The notes beneath the pieces are model-generated. The model had not been told where the DNA came from, searched no databases, and saw only the letters and a list, made by a program, of their open reading frames with translations. From the NCBI GenBank assembly GCA_016866895.1, contig VGKX01000084.1:1-5274 (forward strand): DNA of 5,274 bases, given 5' to 3'. This document shows, in pieces, positions 1 to 5,274 of the stretch; within the stretch, counting starts at the first letter, position 1; every line of letters starts with the position of its first letter. The translations under genes and the position numbers were made by a program. Source of the stretch: Candidatus Parvarchaeota archaeon. Its GTDB lineage: Archaea > Micrarchaeota > Micrarchaeia > Anstonellales > VGKX01.

Positions 1-1221
1 ACAAATGACAAGATGGCAATGCAGAGGGTCAGGGAGGCAGCAGAAAAGGCAAAAATCGAGCTTTCAACTGTTTTTGAAAGCGACATAAATTTGCCGTTTC
101 TTTCTGCAAATTCCCAGGGGCCAGTCCATTTTGCACACAAGCTTACCCGTGCAAAACTGGAGGAGATAGTCAGGCCGATAATCAATCGGTGCAAGGCTCC
201 TGTTGACAGGGCTCTTGCTGATGCAAAGCTAAGCGCCGAGGGAATTGACAAGGTTATCATGGTGGGCGGGCCGACAAGGATGCCTGTTGTCCAGAGGTTT
301 GTTGAAAGCATGGTCGGCAAAAAAGTTGAGCGCGGAGTAGACCCTATGGAGTGCGTTGCAATGGGGGCAGCAATTCAGGGTGGCGTGCTTGCAGGCGAGG
401 TCAAGGACATCTTGCTTCTTGATGTGACCCCGCTGTCACTTGGAATCGAGACTCTGGGGGGCATTTTTACCAAACTGATTGAGCGGAACACGACAATTCC
501 TACAAAGAAAAGCCAGGTTTTCTCCACTGCCTCAGATTCGCAAACATCAGTGGAAATCCATGTGCTGCAGGGGGAGCGGGCCATGGCCTCAGACAACATT
601 GAACTAGGCAACTTCTCTCTTGTCGGCATTCCGCCTGCGCCAAGGGGCATTCCTCAAATCGAGGTGACCTTTGACATTGACGCAAATGGCATTTTGCATG
701 TTTCTGCAAAGGACATGGCAACCAAAAAGGAGCATAAAATGCAGATAGTCGCGCCGCACAAAATGGACAAGTCTGAAATCGAGAGAAAAATGAAAGATGC
801 GGAACAGTTTTCCGATGAGGATAAAAAGAAAAGGGAGAGTGCGGAGCTAAAAAATGAGGCCGAAGCCCTTGCGTACACTGCCGAAAAGACACTTGAAGAG
901 TTCAAGGATAAGATACCTGCAGACAAGGCTGAAAAAGTGAAGAAGGCAGTAGAAGAAGTCAGGGCAAGCCTTGGGAAAGATTCTGTGGAACTCAAAGGCA
1001 AACTTGATGCCTTGAAAAAAATACTCCAGGAAGTCGGGGCTGACATGTACAAACAATCAGGACAGGGCCCGGGCAACCAAGGAGGGGGCCCTGGGGCGGG
1101 CAGTGCGGGTGGCGCCGGCGGGGATTGGCAAGGCGGCCCTACTTATGGAACTGGGGGTCAGGGTGGCGGCTCAGCAAGTCAAGGTGGCAACGTGCACGAT
1201 GCCGAATTCAAAAAGGAATAG
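1..1221 (+). CDS. dnaK: Molecular chaperone DnaK (Hsp70), 5'-truncated by the window edge
   Basis: DnaK is a cytoplasmic ATP-driven chaperone that binds and releases exposed hydrophobic segments of client proteins with DnaJ and GrpE. The frame is open from base 1 (TNDKMAMQRVREAAEKAK), which aligns with the middle of the ATPase domain. About 240 N-terminal residues are therefore outside the window, and the ATG at 13 is internal. Counting from that ATG: the end of the ATPase domain includes the phosphate-binding stretch VIMVGGPTRMPVVQ (81-94); the interdomain linker is DILLLDVTPLSLGIETLGG (132-150); the beta substrate-binding domain follows to about 246, with NTTIPTKKSQVFSTA and PAPRGIPQIEVTFDIDANG; the helical lid spans about 250-348. 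Residues 349-393 are a Gly/Ser/Gln-rich disordered tail, followed by the conserved DAEF ending (396-399). No frameshift or lost motif is visible. The stop is TAG, 44 bp before dnaJ, which supports one operon. Identification is by clear family resemblance. Confidence 0.98.
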   Translation, partial: TNDKMAMQRVREAAEKAKIELSTVFESDINLPFLSANSQGPVHFAHKLTRAKLEEIVRPIINRCKAPVDRALADAKLSAEGIDKVIMVGGPTRMPVVQRFVESMVGKKVERGVDPMECVAMGAAIQGGVLAGEVKDILLLDVTPLSLGIETLGGIFTKLIERNTTIPTKKSQVFSTASDSQTSVEIHVLQGERAMASDNIELGNFSLVGIPPAPRGIPQIEVTFDIDANGILHVSAKDMATKKEHKMQIVAPHKMDKSEIERKMKDAEQFSDEDKKKRESAELKNEAEALAYTAEKTLEEFKDKIPADKAEKVKKAVEEVRASLGKDSVELKGKLDALKKILQEVGADMYKQSGQGPGNQGGGPGAGSAGGAGGDWQGGPTYGTGGQGGGSASQGGNVHDAEFKKE

Positions 1222-1251
1222 TCAGAACGACTAGTTCAGTAAATTCAATTT

Positions 1252-1257
1252 GAGGGG
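1252..1257 (+). promoter_or_regulatory. Ribosome binding site of dnaJ, supports a TTG start
   Basis: The purine run GAGGGG lies 8 nt before the TTG at 1266. Its GAGG core can pair with the CCUC of a standard 16S rRNA 3' end. No in-frame ATG fits the conserved DnaJ N-terminus, so this site decides the TTG start. It is the only convincing signal in the 44-bp dnaK-dnaJ gap, where I see no clear terminator or separate promoter. Confidence 0.7.
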
Positions 1258-1265
1258 CGCATATA

Positions 1266-2411
1266 TTGGCAACAAAAAGAGATTATTACGAAATACTCGG
1301 CGTGTCAAAAAATGCCAGTGCCGATGAGATAAAGCAGGCATACAGGAAACTTGCACTCCAGTTCCACCCAGACAGAAACAAGGACACTGGAGCCGAAGAG
1401 AAATTCAAGGAAATTTCAGAGGCATATGCGGTCCTTTCAGACAAGCAAAAGCGGTCAACTTATGACCAGTACGGGCATGCGGGCTTTGACCAGCGCTATT
1501 CCCAGGAGGATATTTTCAGGGGCGCAAATTTTGGGGACTTTGAAGACGTGTTCTCCAAAATGGGTTTTGGCTCAGGGGGATTCAATGATGTGTTTTCTTC
1601 AATGTTCGGTTTTTCAACTGGCGGCTCAAGGGGAGGATTTGGAAGGCGGCAGGGGGGAAAAGGGGAGGACCTGAGGGCCGACGTTGAAATCAGCCTTGAT
1701 GAAGCGTTCAGGGGAGCAAAAAAACAAATAAGGGTCGAACATGACACATTGTGCAAAAAGTGTTCTGGAAGCGGAGCTGAACCTGGTTCTGACAGGATAA
1801 ATTGCGGCACATGTGGCGGGCAGGGAAGGGTTCAGCAAGTCCAGAATCTTGGCGGATTTGGCAGATTTGTTAGTGTTGGCACCTGTCCGGCATGCAGGGG
1901 AGAGGGAAGCATTGTAGGAAATAAATGTGCAGATTGCAGGGGAAAGGGAAAGGAGAGAAAAGAGGAAACAATAACAGTCACAATTCCTGCAGGTGTTGAG
2001 GATGGCACTACGCTTAGGGTTGCCGGGATGGGCAACTCCGGTCGGGCGGGAAGCGGAGACATGTACGTTGTTGTTGGCGTTTCTGAAAACCCGCGTTTTT
2101 CAAGGGATGAGGACGATTTGCACACAAATCTCAGGGTTTCATTTGGCACAGCGGCCCTGGGTTCAACTGCTCAAATCGAAGGGCTGGATGGAAAACTGAG
2201 CCTTACAATACCCCAAGGCACTCAGGCAGGCGATGTACTCAGGCTTAAAGGTGAGGGGATGCCCAAGCTTGGCCGCAAGGGAAGGGGGGATTTGTATGTC
2301 AAAATCGCAATTGATGTGCCAAAAAACCTGTCTGAAAAACAAAAGGAACTAATCAGGCAGCTTGAGGGCCTTGAGAAGAAAAAAGGTTTGTTTGATTCGA
2401 TGTTCAGATAA
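1266..2411 (+). CDS. dnaJ: Chaperone protein DnaJ (class A Hsp40), complete
   Basis: DnaJ is the cytoplasmic co-chaperone that delivers unfolded clients to DnaK and stimulates its ATPase through the J domain. The 381-residue length is normal for the family (E. coli about 376). Domains in order: J domain about 5-70 with the invariant HPD at 34-36 and QYGHAGFD at its end; Gly/Phe-rich region about 81-130; zinc-binding domain with four intact CxxCxGxG repeats, CKKCSGSG (163), CGTCGGQG (180), CPACRGEG (207) and CADCRGKG (221); then the C-terminal beta domains, including the GDLYVKIAIDVP strand (341-352) and a final helix LSEKQKELIRQLE. All four zinc repeats make it class A rather than a DnaJ-like B protein. 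The start is TTG; the resulting MATKRDYYEILGVSKNAS matches the usual DnaJ N-terminus, and a GAGGGG site sits 8 nt upstream. It follows dnaK by 44 bp on the same strand, so co-transcription and shared stress control are likely, although no heat-shock operator is visible. The stop is TAA. Confidence 0.98.
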   Translation: MATKRDYYEILGVSKNASADEIKQAYRKLALQFHPDRNKDTGAEEKFKEISEAYAVLSDKQKRSTYDQYGHAGFDQRYSQEDIFRGANFGDFEDVFSKMGFGSGGFNDVFSSMFGFSTGGSRGGFGRRQGGKGEDLRADVEISLDEAFRGAKKQIRVEHDTLCKKCSGSGAEPGSDRINCGTCGGQGRVQQVQNLGGFGRFVSVGTCPACRGEGSIVGNKCADCRGKGKERKEETITVTIPAGVEDGTTLRVAGMGNSGRAGSGDMYVVVGVSENPRFSRDEDDLHTNLRVSFGTAALGSTAQIEGLDGKLSLTIPQGTQAGDVLRLKGEGMPKLGRKGRGDLYVKIAIDVPKNLSEKQKELIRQLEGLEKKKGLFDSMFR

Positions 2412-2447
2412 GCGAGCCAAATCCGATTTTACCCTGTTCCCAAATCC

Positions 2448-2451
2448 AAGG
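2448..2451 (+). promoter_or_regulatory. Weak ribosome binding site before the methyltransferase-like gene
   Basis: AAGG is placed 7 nt before the ATG at 2459, a suitable distance but a weak match. The remainder of the 47-bp gap after dnaJ shows no clear TATA-like or -10/-35 element and no hairpin with a T run. Read-through from the dnaK-dnaJ transcript is therefore the simplest reading, without being shown. Confidence 0.4.
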
Positions 2452-2458
2452 TTATTCA

Positions 2459-3517
2459 ATGCATTTTTCAAAACTAATCAGTCGTGCAAACAAAAAATAT
2501 TACTGTGACCCTAAAACCAGGATTTATTATGATTTTAAGACAACTTCCGGTGCTTGTGGGAAAACAGCCAGGGCATGCGCCATCATTGCAGCACAACTCA
2601 TTAAGAAAAAAATCCCAAACCAAGTAAACGCAAATCACCCTCCAGCCGTATTCAGGATTGCAGAATTTGGGGTTGGCGAAGGCGATTTTGCTGCACATTT
2701 TTTGAAAAATCTGAAGAATATTGTTGGAAGTCCGCTATTTGCAAGCATAGAATACTGCCTTTGCGATTTTTCTGCCCCCCTTCTTGCAAAGGCAAAAGAA
2801 AAGCTTTCAAGGCTTGGATTTGGGCACATTTTGCAGTTCTGTCGCGTCAATCTTGCCTACTCGAAAAAATTCCCATATTCGCGAATAGGCAAGTTCGATT
2901 ACGTTGTTTCAAATGAAATGTATGATGATTTGCCTGCACAGATGTTGTGCAATGATGCGGAGGTTTTGAAGGAAGTCATAATTGGCCCGGACTGCAAATT
3001 CAGGAAATTTGGGCCTAAAGCCCAAAGAACTCCTTTTGCAGGCAAGCCTTGGCTTCCAGATGGCTATTTCGTGGCATATAACAATGGCTGCATTGAAAAT
3101 CTGAAAATCATATCAAAATGCTTGAAGGAAAACGGCAGGGCGGACATTTTTGATTATGGTTTTTCTGCCTATTCGCAAATAACCAGCGAACCTAAAGACT
3201 TTTGGAATTTCAATGTTGCAAGAAAATTCGGGACCCAGATTACCACTGATGTGAATTTTGTTGTTTTATCAAATGCAGCTAAAAAACATGGATTTGGAAG
3301 CAGTCTGGAGCTGCAATCAGAATTCCTCTCGAAAGTCTATGGAAAAAGGCATTGGTGCGTTGAACTTGATGACGGCCTTCACTATTTTTCAAAAAAGGAA
3401 TTAAGAAACAAGCAAAACAGAAAAATGCTTGAACGGCAAGGCTATTCGCATGAATTTATTACAGGAAAGTTCTGCGAAGGAGAGGATTACTGGCATTTTG
3501 GGCTGAAGAAAAAATAA
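2459..3517 (+). CDS. Putative SAM-dependent methyltransferase, MidA/NDUFAF7-like (DUF185)
   Basis: This is a complete 352-residue protein, probably a cytoplasmic class I methyltransferase; I see no signal peptide or membrane segment. The order of motifs resembles the MidA/NDUFAF7 family (PF02636). There is an N-terminal YYCDPKTRIYYDF (14-26), comparable to the family's tyrosine-rich start. A SAM-binding loop AEFGVGEGDFAAHFL (68-82) follows, with the ExGxGxG spacing E69, G71, G73, G75. Next come a second strand with an acidic end, YCLCDFSAPLLAKAKEKL (99-116), and FDYVVSNEMYDDLPAQML (146-163), which parallels the family's ANEFFDALPV motif. GRADIFDYGFSAY (226-238) parallels its IDYG motif, and TTDVNFVVLSNAAKKHGF (262-279) parallels its 'HVDF..L...A...G' helix. 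In mitochondria the family methylates an arginine of complex I subunit NDUFS2; the substrate here is unknown. Twelve cysteines, but no CxxC pairs, are present, and the gene is more AT-rich than dnaK and dnaJ. The start is ATG with a weak AAGG site. The fold class is fairly sure, the family assignment moderate and the function unknown. Confidence 0.7.
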   Translation: MHFSKLISRANKKYYCDPKTRIYYDFKTTSGACGKTARACAIIAAQLIKKKIPNQVNANHPPAVFRIAEFGVGEGDFAAHFLKNLKNIVGSPLFASIEYCLCDFSAPLLAKAKEKLSRLGFGHILQFCRVNLAYSKKFPYSRIGKFDYVVSNEMYDDLPAQMLCNDAEVLKEVIIGPDCKFRKFGPKAQRTPFAGKPWLPDGYFVAYNNGCIENLKIISKCLKENGRADIFDYGFSAYSQITSEPKDFWNFNVARKFGTQITTDVNFVVLSNAAKKHGFGSSLELQSEFLSKVYGKRHWCVELDDGLHYFSKKELRNKQNRKMLERQGYSHEFITGKFCEGEDYWHFGLKKK

Positions 3518-3520
3518 GCC
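3501..3520 (-). terminator. Possible T-rich terminator of gyrA
   Basis: Read on the minus strand, this stretch is TTATTTTTTCTT flanked by GGCT and AGCC, about 35 nt past the gyrA stop and overlapping the end of the convergent methyltransferase gene. Pyrimidine/T-rich tracts downstream of genes are typical of archaeal transcription ends. The 4-bp inverted repeat with a 12-nt loop is too weak to be a convincing bacterial hairpin. Part of the tract encodes the lysine-rich end of the methyltransferase, so coding constraint could explain it. The 36-bp gap itself (3518-3553) holds only the 8-bp palindrome AGCCGGCT at its left edge. Confidence 0.3.
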
Positions 3521-3553
3521 GGCTAGGGCAATGCAAAACTTTTCAAACAACTT

Positions 3554-5274
3554 TCAGGCAATAATTATATTGTCTCTTTTTGGCGCAGGACTATTTGTTG
3601 GCGGCGTGTCTTGTCCCATGCTTTGAACTTGTGGGTTCTGATCTTCGGGCTTAGGGTCTTTTCCTGCAGTCTCCACTTCTCCTCCGGCATGTGTTCCATT
3701 GCCATTAAGAATCCGTTCAACTGCCGTTAGCTTTTCACCTTCATCAAGGCGCATGAGCCTGACGCCTTGCGTGTTCCTTCCTATGACGGATATGTCTTTT
3801 ACTGGGCTTCGTATTGCCTTTCCGCCACTTGACAGCATAATTATTTCCTGTTCTTCAGAAACAGTGAGGATGCTAACAACATTCCCGTTGCGGCCCTCTG
3901 TTTTAATTGTGATTACGCCTTTGCCCCCTCTTCCCTGCCCCCTGTATTCGTCAAGGCTTGTCCGCTTTCCAAAGCCGTTTTCGGTTACTGTCAGAAGTGT
4001 TGGATATGTGTCAAGGGCCATTCCTATCACTTCATCCCCCTCTTCAAGCCTCATGCCAATAACCCCTTGCCCCGTCCTGCCTATCTCCCTTATTTCATTT
4101 TCGTCAAAGCGAATCGCCATACCGTGCTTTGAGCCCAGGATTATTGTCCGCTTCCCATCGGTCTTCATTGCGCCTATAAGAGTGTCGTTTTCCTTGAGCG
4201 TAATAGCCCTGATGCCGCCCCTTCTTGGCCTGGAATATTCCATCAGCGAGCTTCTTTTCACAATGCCTTTGCTTGTGGCCATGACAAGAAATTCATCCTC
4301 TTTGAATTTTGAAATTGGTATGGTTGCGCTTATTTTCTCTTCCTTGATTTCCAGGAGGTTAATGATTGCCTTGCCCATTGCGTACCTGCTGCTTTGAGGT
4401 ATCTGGTAGACTTTCAGCCAGTGAACCTCCCCTTGGTTTGTGAAAAACAGCATGTAGTCGTGCGTGTTTGCAATTATCAGGTCTTTTATCTTGTCGTCCT
4501 CCTTTGTCTCTGTGCCTATTACCCCCCTTCCGCCTCTTTTTTGGGATCTGTATTCTGCGATGGGGATGCGCTTTATGTAGTCTGATTCCGTGATTATGAT
4601 TGCAACCGTCTCTCGTTGTATCAAGTCCTCGTCCTGGATTTGGCCGTCATCCTGCATTATTTGGGTCTTTCTTGGCGTGGCATACTTGGCTTTTATGTCG
4701 TCCATTTCTTCAGAAATTATCTTGAGTATTTCGTTTTCGTCCGAGAGGATTTTATTGAGGTTTGAAATAGTCTGTTGCAATTCTTTGTGCTCTGAATCAA
4801 TTTTATCCTGCTCAAGTGCGGTGAGCCTTGAAAGCTTCATGTCAAGAATTGCCACTGCTTGCTTTTCCGAGAGATTATATCCTGACATGAGTGTTTGCTT
4901 TGCGGCCAGAGTGTTTGGGGAGGCTTTTATTGCCTTGATGATGGAATCAATATTGCTTAGGGCAACCTTAAGGCCTTCAAGTATGTGGGACCTGTCATTG
5001 GCAACTTGAAGCTCAAACACGCACCTGTTTCTTGTTACTGTCTGCCTGTGCCTGATAAATTCGTCCAGCATTTGGCGCAGCGACAGAACTTTTGGGCCTG
5101 CGCCAACCAGGGCCAGATTAATTATTCCAAAAGAGTCCTCGAGCTGGGAATGTGCGTAAAGCTGGTTAAGAATTAGTTCAGGGTTCGCATCCTTTCGTAT
5201 TTCTACTTCTATTTCCAAGCCTGCCTTGTCGGACCTGTCCTGTACGTTTGTAATGCCATCAATAATCTTGTCTT
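3554..5274 (-). CDS. gyrA: DNA gyrase subunit A (GyrA), 5'-truncated by the window edge
   Basis: GyrA is the DNA-cleaving and DNA-wrapping subunit of the A2B2 type IIA topoisomerase that introduces negative supercoils using ATP bound by GyrB. The frame is open to the window end (DKIIDGITNVQDRSDKAG precedes the TTG at 5218), so that TTG is internal. Roughly 280 N-terminal residues, including the active-site tyrosine, lie outside. Numbering from 5218: the tower region includes RKDANPELILNQLY (8-21) and FGIINLALVGAGPKVLSL (30-47); the coiled-coil part of the DNA gate is about 77-186, with LSEKQAVAILDMKLSRLTAL (116-135). The C-terminal pinwheel starts near 203, with GyrA box QKRGGRG at 226-232. 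Later blade signatures are near 274-290, PRRGGIRAITL (331-341), GRTGQGVIGMRL (380-391), GRGGKGVITIKT (429-440) and GRNTQGVRLMRL (480-491), consistent with six blades. The box favours gyrase over topoisomerase IV ParC. A polar tail of about 50 residues ends in DNIIIA. The stop is TGA. It converges on the methyltransferase gene with 36 bp between stops; gyrB is not in view. Confidence 0.97.
   Translation of the reverse strand, partial: DKIIDGITNVQDRSDKAGLEIEVEIRKDANPELILNQLYAHSQLEDSFGIINLALVGAGPKVLSLRQMLDEFIRHRQTVTRNRCVFELQVANDRSHILEGLKVALSNIDSIIKAIKASPNTLAAKQTLMSGYNLSEKQAVAILDMKLSRLTALEQDKIDSEHKELQQTISNLNKILSDENEILKIISEEMDDIKAKYATPRKTQIMQDDGQIQDEDLIQRETVAIIITESDYIKRIPIAEYRSQKRGGRGVIGTETKEDDKIKDLIIANTHDYMLFFTNQGEVHWLKVYQIPQSSRYAMGKAIINLLEIKEEKISATIPISKFKEDEFLVMATSKGIVKRSSLMEYSRPRRGGIRAITLKENDTLIGAMKTDGKRTIILGSKHGMAIRFDENEIREIGRTGQGVIGMRLEEGDEVIGMALDTYPTLLTVTENGFGKRTSLDEYRGQGRGGKGVITIKTEGRNGNVVSILTVSEEQEIIMLSSGGKAIRSPVKDISVIGRNTQGVRLMRLDEGEKLTAVERILNGNGTHAGGEVETAGKDPKPEDQNPQVQSMGQDTPPTNSPAPKRDNIIIA

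Noticed and set aside
654..1076. A 140-codon open frame on the - strand inside dnaK
   Set aside because: It is Ser/Phe-rich, the expected complement of the Lys/Glu-rich DnaK lid; dnaK is clearly the real gene.
1259..1267. CATATATTG as a TATA box for dnaJ
   Set aside because: It overlaps the start codon and lies after the ribosome binding site, so it cannot serve as a promoter for dnaJ.
1351..1674. A 107-codon + strand frame overlapping dnaJ
   Set aside because: It is out of frame within the J domain and G/F region, with no recognisable domain and no separate ribosome site.
1753..1949. Repeated TGYNNNNNNTG-type sequence in dnaJ as a DNA repeat
   Set aside because: The repetition is due to the four protein-level CxxCxGxG zinc motifs, not to a nucleotide repeat or CRISPR-like array.
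3517..3524. AGCCGGCT palindrome after the methyltransferase stop as a terminator hairpin
   Set aside because: It is a perfect 8-bp palindrome but has no loop and no following T run on the + strand, so it cannot form a usable hairpin.
3699..4397. A 232-codon open frame on the + strand opposite gyrA
   Set aside because: It lies wholly antisense to strongly conserved gyrA codons, is Ser/Ile/Pro/Leu-rich as expected from a mirror frame, and matches no family I recognise.

Overview
This is an ordinary-looking chromosomal window with four protein-coding genes and short intergenic gaps. It starts inside dnaK and ends inside gyrA, so both edge genes are partial. The organism cannot be fixed from this sequence. 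Arginine codons lean heavily to AGG/AGA, coding is compact, dnaJ starts with TTG, and the families are bacterial-type chaperone and gyrase genes of the kind also carried by many archaea. I therefore lean towards an uncultivated, possibly small-genome archaeon (for example a DPANN-like lineage or a euryarchaeote). An unusual bacterium is not excluded, and this is an inference only.

Left half (+ strand, 1-2411): the 3' two thirds of dnaK (end of the ATPase domain, interdomain linker, substrate-binding domain, lid, a long glycine-rich tail and a DAEF-type end). After 44 bp comes a complete class A dnaJ with J domain, G/F region, four intact zinc-binding repeats and the C-terminal client-binding region. 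The two form a classical Hsp70 chaperone operon. grpE is not in view and may lie upstream of the window.

Middle (+ strand, 2459-3517): 47 bp after dnaJ, and possibly co-transcribed with it, is a 352-residue protein. Its motif order resembles the MidA/NDUFAF7 (DUF185, PF02636) SAM-dependent methyltransferases, but it is divergent, cysteine-rich and more AT-rich than the chaperone genes. It is the least understood gene here and the best lead in the window.

Right half (- strand, 5274-3554): the C-terminal two thirds of gyrA (the A subunit of DNA gyrase). It contains the tower/coiled-coil region, a GyrA box and what looks like a six-bladed pinwheel domain, then a polar tail of about 50 residues. 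It converges on the methyltransferase gene across a 36-bp gap. The start of gyrA and its active-site tyrosine lie beyond the right edge.

I saw no tRNA, rRNA, CRISPR array, insertion sequence or attachment site. No gene-free stretch exceeds 50 bp.
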